Source of the DNA: Chloranthus sessilifolius
Lineage: Eukaryota; Streptophyta; Magnoliopsida; Chloranthales; Chloranthaceae
DNA length: 64,000 bases
Direction: 5' to 3'
Assembly (NCBI GenBank): GCA_021018995.1
Contig: CM037593.1
Location: 17,946,088 to 18,010,087, forward strand
Shown: positions 42,226-54,125 of the stretch, in pieces
Layout of the letters: each line of letters opens with the position of its first letter
Numbering within the stretch: the first letter of the stretch is position 1
Notes under the pieces: generated by a model
What the model was told of the DNA's origin: nothing
Database searches by the model: none
What the model saw: only the letters and a program-made list of their open reading frames with translations
Made by a program: the position numbers and the translations under genes

Positions 42226-45200
42226 TGAGTTTACTCAGTCACGTAAACTCAGTGGGTTATACAACCGATCCACCACAATCTACCCGGGTGATCGTGGGTG
42301 TAATCTTGTGAGTAGAAGTGAAACCCTTACAAATATACATATAACTAACATAAAGAAATATCTTATACACATTCCCTATCAATTAAGCTGAAAGAATGTA
42401 ACAAGTTTCAATGCATATGATGCTTCTAATGTTTATTACTTTTTTTATTTGTCTTGTCAACTTAACTTACGTGATATATCGAAAGTTTTATTATTAATTC
42501 ATACGCCTACATAACGTACTTCATATCTTACTTATCTTACGTATACGACCTGTGCTAGGGCTGTTGCTCAAACCTATCACGCGAGGTCCACGTATAGATA
42601 ATCACCTAACCTCCATATCATATCGTAAACCAACATCCAACCCGATAAGGTTGCGCACATGAAAATCAGTGTCCCCTTACAGCGAAGCACTGTCATATCA
42701 TATTGTCCTTAAGATCCGTCTTGGCTGCAGACGTTGTATCCTTACGGTGGCTCGTAAGGTATGACACGTGTAGAAACTTAATTTATGTTTAGCTGGCCTT
42801 CACAGCGTGCCTTAACATATCTTATCATTATTTGATTCTGGGCTTAGGTTCCCGCCCCAATTTCATATTTGCGTGAGCTTAAGTCCCCACTTTCTTAACA
42901 TCTCGTAGTTTAGCATATTCATATTTCATTTTCTTTTTCTTAAACTTAATTGGAATGGGCCACAGTGCAATAGGCTTCACAAACCACGCTTTCCAAAGGA
43001 TGGGTTCCGTAGTAACTTGGATGTACTTCGTGTGGCATCCCATACTACCATAAAGGGTTACATCCGTATATGGACGCTAATATTCTAAGTTCTACGTGAC
43101 CATGAAAGAAACTCCATTGTGACGAAGGCTTATAAGTCATGTGTCATACCTGATTCCTTTTTAACCTATCATATACATGCCCTAACGTATCATTTAAGTG
43201 ATAGATATTACACAATGTAAATAAAGCATATTATTAGAAAGCATCCAACCACAAGAGAACTAACATTACTTGTAATTCGGACACCTCGCTCATCATTAAG
43301 CGAGAAAAGAAGGTGACTTATGATGAAGGTACCTGAATTCTAAAATATGTAACTCAAAGTGATGTTACACTGACCTTATCAGATAGATCTTGTCAATATG
43401 ATGAAAACAGACTAGTCGTTCACGTGATTCCGATGAGATTTAGTTTCGGTATGACTGAATCACTTATAGACCATCGAATATTCGATACACGTATTCTATG
43501 GTAAGCGTGATCGAGTTTAGAACGATCAAATCCTATCGATATCATCAGTGTAATAGGTATTCGGTTTCCCATGATTTACACTAATGATTTGATCATTTAT
43601 ACCATTAACTGAACGATCACTCATTCCTGATTGAAATCATCCCATTGATGATCATCGACGTACCACATGCTTCATAGCATGGATGGATAATACATTTGAT
43701 GAGTCCATTGAGACTTAGAACGTGGGTTGGGCCCATCCTTGAGGATTGGTCCTCGATTTCTCAAAATGTGTGTTTGACTACGTTGGATGTATGAGCTCAT
43801 TAAGGGTCCATAGACTAGACGGGCCCAAGGTTCAGATTCCATCAATGCTTAAACTAAATTTGAGGCGCACTTTAAAAGTTTAAATAAACTGATTATAGAA
43901 CATCGGATTTGGTAACCGTATAGTGTCCAAGAAAATGAGAAGGGTTTTTATTCGGATCCCTCATTGGTTTGACTCATTTTGAGGTCTAACAGAGGGTCAA
44001 AGTGACCCTTTTTCTAGATTCTTAAGGGCATTGATTTTATTGAACAATCCTTATATCTAGATGGAAATCCTTTCATACAATTTCCTCCGTTGGATGAGAA
44101 GATGGCCGAAATTAAAGGGTGTTCATCTTGATGGACGTTGGTTAAATTTGACTCAAAATCCGAGATCTAATAGGGTCAATTTACACCCCTGACTTAAGTG
44201 CCACATGGAAGTGCAGTATTTTTAAGTGTGCAAGCACACCTCTTTAGGTGACACAAAAATCGCAATATGTTCACTGTGATGAAAATCTGACCACTGGTTT
44301 GATAGATGTTCAGATGATCGTTAATTTGATTATGGGTGTCAGCCCGTGGGTCCAAGGTTTATTTAATACACAGGGTCAAGTTGACCATTTAATCTAGGTA
44401 TATATAGATTTATATAAAAATCTGGAACATAAATTATTCTAAGTGTTGGGAGCAGTATATAAATTATATATATTTCCTATTTTTATAACATGTAAAGAAT
44501 AATTTAATAAACTATTTATTGGAATCTAAACCGTCGGATTGGAAGTTGGTCAGAATGTACGTGGGGTCTACTCTTTGACTAACAGTTGATAAGGTTAAAA
44601 TCTCTAGATTTATGTGATCAAAGTGCCCTCCTTGATCACATGTATGTATTTTAACAAATAAGAGGAATCAAATTTCTGCGAGTGTAAATTTTCACTGGTT
44701 TTGGGGCACCGAAAATAGTATATTAAACGTGATAAAAGGTGATTTGAACCGTTAGATAGGTAGTACATCAGAGAGTATGGAAAGTCTCCCTACTGATATT
44801 TTACCAACCAGGTTCATGGGTCTGAGATCGGGAAGGTCAAACCATGACCTTTACCCTGGTCCAAAACATGTGTGTTGTTGCATCTGTGCAATATTGTGCA
44901 TTGCTGTGGCTGGGGGTCTTTGACCCCAGTTTCGAGGCCCATAAGGCTTATTCGCCGAATCACTTTCAAATGTAAAATGAAGGGTACTGGGTACCCTACA
45001 TTGGGGTCAGAGGGTTTTACCATCGGGTTAGCCCTCTGACTTTTATGGCCTCTTGAAGCGTGTCGAAACTCATAAAAACCTGATTTTTAAGGTTTTTGTC
45101 AATCGAACGAGATCGATTAACGTTTATAGAGGCAACAAAATAGATCGGAGTGGAATCAGAAGAAAACTCACCTGTTGTAGCGTGATCGTGTCGATTTCGC

Positions 45201-46712
45201 AAAGATTTGGTTGATTTGGATCGATGGGCTCCGACTAGTGTAAATTGACTCCAACTTGTCGGATTGAGTTGAAGCAAGACTCTTCCGCTCGTTGCTTTAG
45301 ATTCGCTACATAAGTATTGTTGCTTGCATGTGTCAATTCGATCGTGTGTTTGGTGGTGACATTGTTTAGTGTGTAATAGCAGTATTGGCAGAGCGTTTTT
45401 ATGATGTTAATGGTGTCTGAGGGAGTGGCTCTTACGATGGGTCTTCTTAGAGGATGGGGATGGCTGATGTTGGGTTAGAGGTGAGACAGAGAGAGCGAGA
45501 GAGAGATAGAGGACATGAGAGCCGGTTTAATAGTAGCAATTGGCTGTTGCTTGGGTATACGGTGAGGGTATGAGAAAGGGTCCAAGAGAGACATAGAGAA
45601 GGAAGGGGATATATAGAGAGAGAGTGAGAGAGTGAGTCCGGTTGGGCTATTCTGCCAATAATAATAAAAAAAAAAAAAAAAGAAAAAGAAAGGCAAGAGT
45701 CGTATTGGGGGCGACTTCCTTCTAAACTAAGCAGAGGTGCTATGTGACGTTTGGAGGACTGGTTTTATAAGTAGGGAGGACTGGTTTGGGTATTGGGCGC
45801 TCAACCGAGCCTCTATGGTGCCATTATCTATGACCCTACACTCATTTATGACTACTCAAATATGCACGCTTTTTAACTTTAGCTTGTTTATATAAATGAT
45901 AAATATAACTCATGTGTTCCCTCACTTGACATATAAAGTGTGTATGAGTGTATCTAGCACCACGCATAATTATATGTACACCTATAATTTTATATATTAT
46001 ATATATTTAAAATGGTCCAAATAAAGTCTTGGGTTTAGGTTTTGGTTCGGGCTCGAGTTCGGTTTTGTAATTTTGAGATTCTGGTTTTTCAGTCGGGCTC
46101 GTGTATATGGTCGTGTGCAACAAGTACATGTACACAGGTGTTCAAGTTTAGATTCAGTGTGCCGATGTGCGTACACCCAAATTCAAATTAACTTATTATT
46201 TTATTTATTTATTTATATTTTACTAAAAAGGGTGGTCTAGGGTGTGTGTGTTAGACATAAACACCATGCTCTATTAGATGGAGAAGGATATGGTTGGGAC
46301 TTGAGTAGCTTGGGAAGGGTGCCAATACTAATCCATCATGACACCCATATCTAACACCACATACAAATATATAATATATTTGAAGATTGAGTATGCCACA
46401 TGACATATTCTAATAAATCCCAGATAGTTGGGTCTTTTCATTTAGAGTGAGAAAATGCCTAGAGAGAGAAAGAGAGTTTGAAATGACAATAAAATCTTAC
46501 CACAAATTAGAATCTTAAATGGAGTATACTTGCTAAGTAGAGAGAGAGAAAGAGAAAGGAAGGAAAATCGGTGCCAGCAACATCAAAATTCTAAATTAAA
46601 ACTCTTTCTTTTTTCTTTTGAGTAAGTTAAGGTTGTGTAGTACCCGTATTGGACTCCGTGCTCCACCCCATCTATTGCCGTTAGATGGGTTACAAAAGCT
46701 CAGGTCATAACA
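42226..46712 (-). mobile_element. E1' right part (sibling of E1, reversed)
   Basis: Follows E1 in reverse from about 12088 down toward its start, and ends GGTCATAACA, the complement of the TGTTATGACC start of E1. CCCAC follows (46713-46717) and equals 14969-14973. With the left part it makes a 4.8-kb solo LTR. The shared module lies at 42966-43125. Purine microsatellites at 45480-45640 correspond to the CT tracts of E1. The stretch 45700-46700 is more diverged, with A-runs and (GA)n at about 46440-46560. No gene. Confidence 0.75.
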
Positions 46713-47065
46713 CCCACCGATGGTTTTTTGCAACTGTCGGGCGACTTGTGTTATTGAAATATATAAAAAAAAAATGATAAAAAAAGTCGGCATCCTCTTT
46801 CGCTCGCAACCCACTAGGTTTTTTTTTTGTTTTTGTTTAATAACGAAAGAAGTATTTCATTAAAACATTTACCAAAAGCATTTTATTAACTTGTTTCCCT
46901 ATTCTCTTTGTTTAATTTACAGGAGTTATGGTCATCAGATAAAGGGGTCGGTGACTTCTAGAATCTAGACTTCACAAAATGGTGTCATCTAAGAAGTAGC
47001 ACTGAACTCTGAACTCTTGAATGTAGCAGCGAAGGCTTTTTAATTTTGGGTAAGAAGATGATCTC
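46713..47065. other. Duplication copy 2, segment between E1' and SL3
   Basis: Matches 4465-4795 of copy 1 in order, including TTTAATTTACAGG, a candidate 3' splice site, and ATCTAAGAAGTAGCA. It ends at ATCTC (47061-47065), the duplication flanking SL3. No open frame of note. Confidence 0.65.
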
Positions 47066-47683
47066 TGTTATGATTTGAATTTTATGACTCTGATATACTT
47101 AAAATATGTATATGTGCTTAATATCATATTCGCCACATACCTTGACTTTTCAAAATGTTTTATCTAAAAATATATGTTATGATTTTTCAAGCTCTTATAT
47201 TTAATTTCGTCATTAATGGGCACAAGTTATGTGGTAGCCTATCGGTTAAAGGCTTTAAGTTATAGATAAGAGGTCTAGAGATAGAGTCGTCAAAAACTTT
47301 AGAGACTTTAGAGGAGAAATTCTAGATCTATCTTCCTAGAACCTTTCTTTTGAAAGAGCGGCGATATGTTGATGTATATTCTCAAGCGGCCTTCGCCTCC
47401 TTCTAGAATCATCATCATTATAGGGATCTTAATCTAATCGTGGTGATAAGACCGATCTAAGTATGGAGAAATCATGCTTTCCATTAAACTTAAAATATTA
47501 TTTTTTTTAATAAATTTTTATATAAATTAGTGATTTTATTTCATAGATAATGATGAAATGATTAAATGAATGCATGCTATGATTAATAGATTTTTTAATA
47601 TTAATGATGTTGAGTTAAAAAGAAGTCCGATTAAATTTCACCATGTGATTTGATGTATTTTGAGGCGTGCTCACGGATTGAAA

Positions 47684-48005
47684 TCAATTGATTGATTCTG
47701 GGAAATCAATTGATTGAGTCTGAGATAAATAAAATGGTTTGAGAATGCACAGATTGAAGTCAATCGATTGATTATGTAAAATCAATCGATTGAGTTTGTA
47801 CAAGAATGCTTTAGTTACCCACTGATAGAAATCAATAGATTGAGTTTGAGGTAGAATGCATTAATTACTCCCTGATAGAAATCAATAGATTGATCATGGG
47901 AAAATAATAGATTGATTATTTATGTCAATCGATTGATTTAGGAAAATCAATAGATTAATTTTGGGGAAAATCAATAGATTGATTCTGAAAAAATTGACCG
48001 ATTGA
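47684..48005. repeat. TCAATYGATTGA palindrome twins in SL3
   Basis: Starts at 47684/47706, 47760/47782, 47882/47904 and 47925/47947, each pair exactly 22 bp apart, followed by looser copies at 47971 and 47994. Members include TCAATTGATTGA, TCAATCGATTGA and TCAATAGATTGA. The spacers begin with T and end with A, so they extend the pairing inward. Confidence 0.88.
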
Positions 48006-48295
48006 ATTTAAGCAGATAAATGTTTTAAAAAAAAAAAAACTCATCGAACGAAATCAATCAATCGATTATGGGAATTCAATCGATCGATTCTGAACGGTCA
48101 GATTTTACATTCAGTTAGTTTCACAAAAAGGTGTGGTTAAATGTTAATGTTTATATGCCATATTTATATTCATATGCTCGTCAATGTGCACTTAAATGCC
48201 CATGTATTATGAACATATTCTTATGCACTTTACATATTTCATGATGATGTATACAATGCATAATCAAAACAAGAAAAATGTCAAGCCATGACCTA

Positions 48296-48660
48296 CAAGC
48301 ATTAGACCCAACATCTTGTATATGATGGAGTCTAAGAAGGTATTAGACCCAACATCTTATATTTGATGGAGTCTAACTAAACACGATTAAGGAGCATTAG
48401 ACCTAACATCTTATACATGATGGAGTCTAAGAAGGTATTAGACTCAACATCTTGTGTAAGATGGGGTCTAACTGAACAAGAGTATGATGAGCATGATTAA
48501 GCCCAACGTCTTGAGCGGGGCGGAGTTTGACATGTAATAAATGATATGATTCATTAGACCCAACATCTTGAGCATGACAGAGTCTAACTAAACAAGTGAT
48601 AAGCATGATTAAGACCCAACGTCTTGAGCGGGGCAGAGTCTAACGTGCATTAAATGACAA
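48296..48660 (+). repeat. Minisatellite with TTAGACCCAACATCTT core
   Basis: Seven imperfect units begin near 48299, 48341, 48389, 48435, 48497, 48552 and 48609. Each has a core TTAGACCCAACATCTTG, a short variable part, then a GGAGTCTAA-like end. The core and end are themselves imperfectly inverted (TTAGAC / GTCTAA). Unit lengths vary from about 42 to 62 bp. Confidence 0.82.
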
Positions 48661-48701
48661 AAAAAGATCAAATTAAAAGAAATGATGCATTCATATAATA
48701 T

Positions 48702-48703
<2 letters not shown>

Positions 48704-48742
<39 letters not shown>
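48704..48742. repeat. (AT)n microsatellite
   Basis: About nineteen AT units within SL3. Confidence 0.92.
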
Positions 48743-48747
<5 letters not shown>

Positions 48748-49303
48748 GTTCAGTACATTTCAGCCTATTGAGATTATATATGCCACATGCACATACACAT
48801 GACATATACCGAAATGTTTATATGACTATGACTGATATATTATGCTTCAATGGATTGCATGTCTGGTCCATACAAGTGTAAACTTACACCCCTTATTGAT
48901 GTGAGTGACTAGATGAGACAAGTGTCGCCGATGACAATGTATGAGTCTATGGTGATGAGACGACACATGGTGCTCAGGAAACTGGACTGAATGACGATGA
49001 TGGCTTCGTGGCCTAATTAGCTATTTTTCTTTCTAGTTATTATTAGTGATTTTAAATAAATGAGATATTGATAAGTTAGTATTTTATCAAAACTGTTTAA
49101 GCTTTAATCATGTTGGACTTGTTATTGGAATAAGAATATTATTATGAGTTTTATTTTGATTGATTAATATTTTAAAAAAATTTTATCTTTCGTTGTTTAA
49201 GATGCTTGTATCGCCTTGTTATATTTCTATAATTCACGATACGAAAATACGGTCTAAGATCTTACAATCAAGAGGTTGTGAGATCTAGGGCCGCTACAAT
49301 CTC

Positions 49304-50300
49304 CTTCGTTAATTAGACTAGTGGCCAGTATAAGATTAAGAAATTAAGTACATATATATCGTTCATTACGTAGTCATCGTAAAGATTATAACATCTAAAG
49401 TTGAGACGGGTCTCTTATAAGACAGTATGAGATATATTACGAAGTACGCCGTTCTCACCTTTAGAGACACATATGCTTATGCCTGATCACCCTAGAGACT
49501 GAATGAAATGTATGATATGATTATATTGTATTATGTTATTAAGGGCGGTACGTTAACGATGGCAATATGTTTTGATAGTATGCTACTATAGTGGCCCTCA
49601 CATGATAGACTCGAACAGCAACTTTGACTCATGCCGTAGTAGGAATTGATATTATGAGCTAACATAGAGTGAACAAAAATGGTACCATGTTTTTGCTTTG
49701 TCTCCTCTTGCTAGGCTACTTCGCTATTTCTTGTTGCCCCAGATTACTTCAGAAAATTGGTACTAAAAATGTATATGATCTGGATCGATGGAAGAACAAA
49801 TCTTCCTTGTTGAAATGTTATATCTCAGATTTTAAAATTCTACGTGGAAGCTTCTACGTAGTGTTACTTAATTTTGATATTCGGTTTCCAAACTTCTTTC
49901 TCAAGGTACTATTTATTTTATTTTTGTTAAGATTTCAACAGAATATACGATAGACCAGGAATTTAGCAAGGCTGAGTACAAACTGAGCTTCGCATATACT
50001 TTTACTATGGGGTCATTTCTGAAAAAGTTTTGGGGGTCATTTAATGAATATTTTGGGGGAGGACAAAAAAAATTATATAAATTATATTTAATATTCATAA
50101 AAATTATATTTATTATTTAAAATGGATGAACATAAAAAAATAATTTATTTTTGACAAAATTTTATTAATTCCGCCGAATTTAATGAAATTTTGGTGATTT
50201 ATGAGAAATTACCAAAATTTCGCTGAAAGTTTCGTCCAACCCATCTTATGATGAATTTTGGAGAAATTTGTCACTATAGAAGGTGCAAACAAGACGACCC
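49304..50300. other. Duplication copy 2, last segment
   Basis: Matches 4800-5090, then 7635-7991 and 12479-13175 of copy 1, skipping E1, its 2.5-kb extra stretch and the MITE. A 94-codon plus-strand frame (49669-49953) begins with a hydrophobic run (MFLLCLLLLGYFAI) but copy 1 does not keep it, so I do not call it a gene. Confidence 0.6.
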
Positions 50301-50994
50301 AACGCTTGACTTGAAAACCCGACCAAACTCAATAAAATCCGCTATTTTAATTCCTTTTACATAAAAAAATATCGGATCAGCTTGACACAAATACCTGAGC
50401 CGACTTGATTTCCTGGCTGACCCAAACCGAAGGACGGCTGAATGTCTCTTGGCCAATCTGACCTGCTAGGTCAAGTTTCTGTGCTTGACCCAATAAATTA
50501 TTGTGCCGGGTATCGGGTCGACCTGCCCCATTGACAACCCTAAGCATATAATCACAAATAGGGATGCCAACGGGCTGGGCCATGCTTGGCCCTACCCCGG
50601 CCCTAGGCCGGCCGCCAAGGGCAGGCCAATAAGTATTCAGCCCAAGCCCGGTCCTAAGGCAGGCTGGTTGCGGGCTATTTTTCTCTTTTGAAATATTTTT
50701 ATACATATTTATTTTATTTAGAGAAATACTCTTTCTTTTTTGAAATAATTTTTTTTTGAGAAAAGTTAATTATCAATCTAATTTTGATATATCCAATGAT
50801 AGTATTTTAGAAACCATATATATATATAGACATCGGAACCCTACATTAGTGATGTAGCGTTAAAAGCTATAACTAATGTAGCGTTAAATGCTACCTTACT
50901 GTAATTTGGGTGACACGCAGCTCCTAATCCAAAGATTGGATGCCGAGGTAACATGTACAAAGTTAATCGGCCCCATCTCCAAAAAGAGAAAATA
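50301..50994. other. Intergenic DNA after the duplication
   Basis: GGGTCGACCTG- and GGCCCTAGGCC-like low-complexity words dominate 50390-50670. At 50845-50915 GTAGCGTTAAA is repeated directly, 38 bp apart, in a small inverted context, a possible MITE relic. No gene. Confidence 0.5.
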
Positions 50995-51003
50995 AAAGAT
51001 GCA

Positions 51004-51850
51004 TTATACCTGCTGTCCAAATTGTGATCAAAGTTGGAAAAAATTTCAGTGGACTAAATTAATAGGTGGAGGCCAAACTTTGATCACTTATTTGAATGGC
51101 AAAAATTGGGTTTGTCTTGGGATCACTTGTCACGTAGAGTGTTTAAATCGGATCTATCTGTTTCAATGCGCCAAAGTCGCTTAACAAATAAAATATCGTT
51201 AAAAGATTTTAGAGAAATGATACTCATTCCACCATCATCTTTATTTCTACATAATAGCCGCCAATCCACCAGATGAATTATGAGTTGTCAATATCGCACT
51301 CCCATAGGAAGTCCCTCTGAAGCTTCTGAAGTCTTTGGATCACCCAAGCAAGGCATCTGAAGTGTGACATATAATAAATCGGTAGAGCCGATAGAGTGGA
51401 CTTGATGAGAGTAATTCTGTCGACAAAAGAGAGATATTTGCCTTTCCACCCATCCAATCTCTTCTCTGTGCACTCGATAATAAGGAGCCACAGGTTTTTC
51501 CGCTGGCAACCACGCCCTATAGGCCAACCAAGATAGGAGAAAGGAAGAGTGTATGTCTTGCAACCAAATATAGAGGCGAAACGACAAACCTCAAAATTGG
51601 GAATACCCACCCCAATCAAGCTAGATTTATTGATATTAATTTTAAGCTCAGATGCCGTATCGAAACATATAAGAGTGGATCTCAAACTACATAGAGATTC
51701 TTCTTGTCTGTCGTCGATAAATATAATAGTGTCATCCGCATATTGAAGATTGGTTATTTCATTGCTGCCCCTGTTTATTTTAAAACCATGAAAAGTACCT
51801 ATTGCAGCTGCTTTAGAGATTATCGTAGACAATTCTTTTGCCACGATCAA
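51004..51850 (-). pseudogene. LINE reverse transcriptase, C-terminal half
   Basis: The frame 51278-51850 (190 codons) has NLQYADDTIIFI with the catalytic YADD box, then LNINKSSLIGVG-like and LGWPIGRG motifs and RLDGWKGKYLSFVDRITLIKS. After a frameshift near 51265 the protein continues as DWRLLCRNKDDGGMS and LKSFNDILFVKRLWR down to about 51140, then stops accumulate. One-letter changes and at least three breaks make this a dead copy. Confidence 0.84.
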
Positions 51851-52450
51851 GAATAGAAATGGCGAAAGAGGGTCGCCTTATCTGAGACCTTGTTCAATAT
51901 GAAAAAACCCTTCCACTACACCATTAACTAGAATTGATAACCAAATAGAGGAGAGACAACCTTTGATCCATCTTCTTCAAGTGTCTCTGAAATTCATCCT
52001 TTCCATAATATTATCTAAAAAGCCCCAATCAACTTTATCATAAGCCTTCTCAAGATCCACTTTAAGGATAAGGCCTCGACGCTTCTTCTTGTGATAAGTA
52101 TCGATAAGCTCGTGTACGATGAGAGTCCCGTCTATAATTTGACGGTCCTTTAAAAAGGTAGACTGAGAATTAGATATAATTTCAAGGAGCACTATCTTGA
52201 GATGATTGGCCGAAGTGTTAGCCAAAATCTTGTAAAGCCCATTGAGAAGACTAATAGGCCGAAAATCCTGCACATCGCTGATTTCCGACTTGATGACTAA
52301 TTTTATCTCGCGACTGATGACTCCCTGAGAAAAGAATTTCAAAAAAACCTTCATAATGTCATCTTTAATAGTATCCCAACTCTTTTAAAAAACACAATCA
52401 GAAAGCCATATGGGACTGGGGCTTTATCCCCACAAAGATCAAAGACAACA
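51851..52450 (-). pseudogene. LINE reverse transcriptase, N-terminal half
   Basis: The expected KAPGPDGF motif is readable near 52400-52430 as KAPVPYGF, with the key G and D changed. The frame 51977-52354 contains DFRPISLLNGLYKILA and LILKVDLEKAYDKVDW, the latter holding the catalytic D of motif A. The following GLRQGDPLSP motif near 51880 is present but the Q codon has become a stop. Confidence 0.84.
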
Positions 52451-52690
52451 ACTTTAACTTCTTCCTTCGAGAAACCTTTCTCTAACTCCAATCTATTTGC
52501 GGAGGAAATAGTCGGAAGAATAATGTTAGTAAGCTTAGGTCTCGACCACCCCTCATTTTTTAATGGATTTCAGAAATGATCGACCAAAACCAAAGCAATA
52601 TCTTCATGGGATTCAAGGTATTCCCCATCCTTGCGTTAATGGGGAATGAGATTTCTCCGCCTTTTATTCGAAGCCAACGATTGAAAATAT

Positions 52691-53179
52691 TTAGAATTTC
52701 AGTCCCCAACCCGTCACCCATTTGTCCCTAGAATTTTGATGCCAATATACCTCCTCCTTTCTAAGGACCCCGTTCAATTCATGCGTAAGTATGATCCAAA
52801 TCTCTTTCTCGTCAACTGAAAGAGGCATAGATTCCTCCTTAACGTCTAACTCTTTAATTTTAGAAAGCAGGTCCCCTTTCAGAGTAAATATGTTTCTAAA
52901 GACCTTGTCGTTCCATTTCACAAGGGCTCGCCTGGTGGCCCTTACTTTCTCCATAAAATTTTTACCAACCCTTCCTTGCCCATACACCGAAGTCCAAGGC
53001 TTCTTGATCACGTTATGAACAGTAGCCTCTTCAAACCACATGAGTTGAAACCTGAATGGCTTTGGCTTCGAGATAGTAGAGCGTGAAGAAAGAACAAGGG
53101 GGTAATGATCTGAAGTTGGCCGAGCAAGGACTTCTACTATGAAATCAGACAAAACACTATCCCAATTATGTGACACCAA
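52691..53179 (-). pseudogene. LINE endonuclease end and linker
   Basis: A 162-codon frame with TSDHYPLVLSS, the conserved SDH motif of the apurinic-type endonuclease, and PFRFQLMWFEE, typical of plant L1 proteins. The residues just before it (53180-53215) continue the match in another frame, so a frameshift lies at the start. The linker continues to the reverse transcriptase through a broken stretch at 52380-52690. Confidence 0.82.
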
Positions 53180-53215
53180 AATTTGTCAAGTTTCGAAAGA
53201 CAAGGAATATCCTAA

Positions 53216-54125
53216 AAACTATTTGTATCAACCCATACATATTGGTATGAATCTGTTGATGCATACCAATGTATTGTCCAAAACCAATATGTAGCGTCGG
53301 ATATGTATTAGTTTTGGAGCTAGCTAAAATGTATAGGAAAACAAAGATTTTGTACCTTGCCTGTGATTTAATGCAGTCAAAGGCCATTATCTGATTAAAC
53401 AGTTGACTACAGTGAATCATATAATAAAAATGGTGTTTCCAGCCAATCTTTTGCTACTAAGATCTTTAGATCATAGCCTTTAAGTCAGACAGCTCAGATG
53501 GTATTTTCACATGACACAAGTCCCCAAAATATTAGGTCTTCCTTTTAGACTATGTGCAAGGGCCAACTTATGGTGTGCAAGTAAGGCACAGGTCCCTACT
53601 TTTTTAGTTGATCATCTAATTTTGTTTTGAAATTGGGATTTCGATGACCGATTAAAAAGAGACAAAAATGGGTTTTCGATCTTTTGATAATTGGAGGATA
53701 ATTCAAAAAATGGATTCTCTTTCAAATCCCTTTTCCGTGCTCTGTGGAATGGCATTTCTCACCAGTTTATCTTCATATACTTCATGTTCAACCTCTTCTT
53801 TTCCATTTTCCAAATTCTTGTTGTTAATGACAAGATTTCATGACTAGATCCCATATCATCTGTTATAATACCAACTTATATTGTCCCTTTATTTTATTTT
53901 TCAGACCATAAAGATGGGTAAGAAAAAGAATCCATGTCATTTTGAAACTTATATCATTCGATTCAAATAGAAATGAGTTTAAATTAGGGGTCTAAATTGG
54001 CCAGGCTTGAGCCCAGCCCGACCCAACTCAGCTCAAAATGGGCAGGGTATAGTTAAGGTAGGTAGGCCCGATATATACATGGGCTGGCCTGCCCAGACCA
54101 ATTAGTAAACTGGACAATGTATGGG
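53216..54125. other. Intergenic DNA between LINE and second Athila-type element
   Basis: Positions 53220-53330 have TATTGGTATGAATC-type words related to the TATCGG repeats. Positions 53410-53525 match 6840-6960. Positions 54000-54110 are GGGCTGGCC-type low complexity. No gene. Confidence 0.5.

Larger units (their letters stand above)
47066..49298 (+). mobile_element. SL3: solo LTR, 2233 bp, TSD ATCTC
   Basis: Starts TGTTATGATTTG and ends GGGCCGCTACA, with ATCTC on both sides (47061-47065, 49299-49303). Copy 1 near 4790-4800 has the uninterrupted site. It contains palindrome twins (47684-48005), a minisatellite (48296-48660) and an (AT)n tract (about 48704-48742) and has no gag or pol. The orientation is inferred from the LTR-3'-like tract near 48890-49010 and is not certain. 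Confidence 0.78.
13305..50300 (+). repeat. Segmental duplication, copy 2, inflated by nested elements
   Basis: This is the second copy of the unit that starts near 2355. Its own sequence is only 13305-14973, 46713-47065 and 49304-50300. The rest is E1' with everything nested in it, and solo LTR SL3. The break points coincide exactly with target-site duplications CCCAC and ATCTC, so the collinearity with copy 1 is restored when the insertions are set aside. Confidence 0.8.
50995..53215 (-). mobile_element. L1-like LINE, 5'-truncated and decayed
   Basis: Read on the minus strand it gives the end of the endonuclease, the whole reverse transcriptase and the start of the C-terminal region of a plant L1-type ORF2 in order. 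It begins inside the endonuclease near 53215, the usual 5' truncation of LINEs, and fades near 50995 without a clear poly-A tail. No target-site duplication was found. Confidence 0.85.

Noticed and set aside
49669-49953. 94-codon frame with a hydrophobic start as a small membrane protein
   Set aside because: The duplicate copy at 7665-7990 does not keep the frame or the start, and the region is A/T-rich intergenic DNA.
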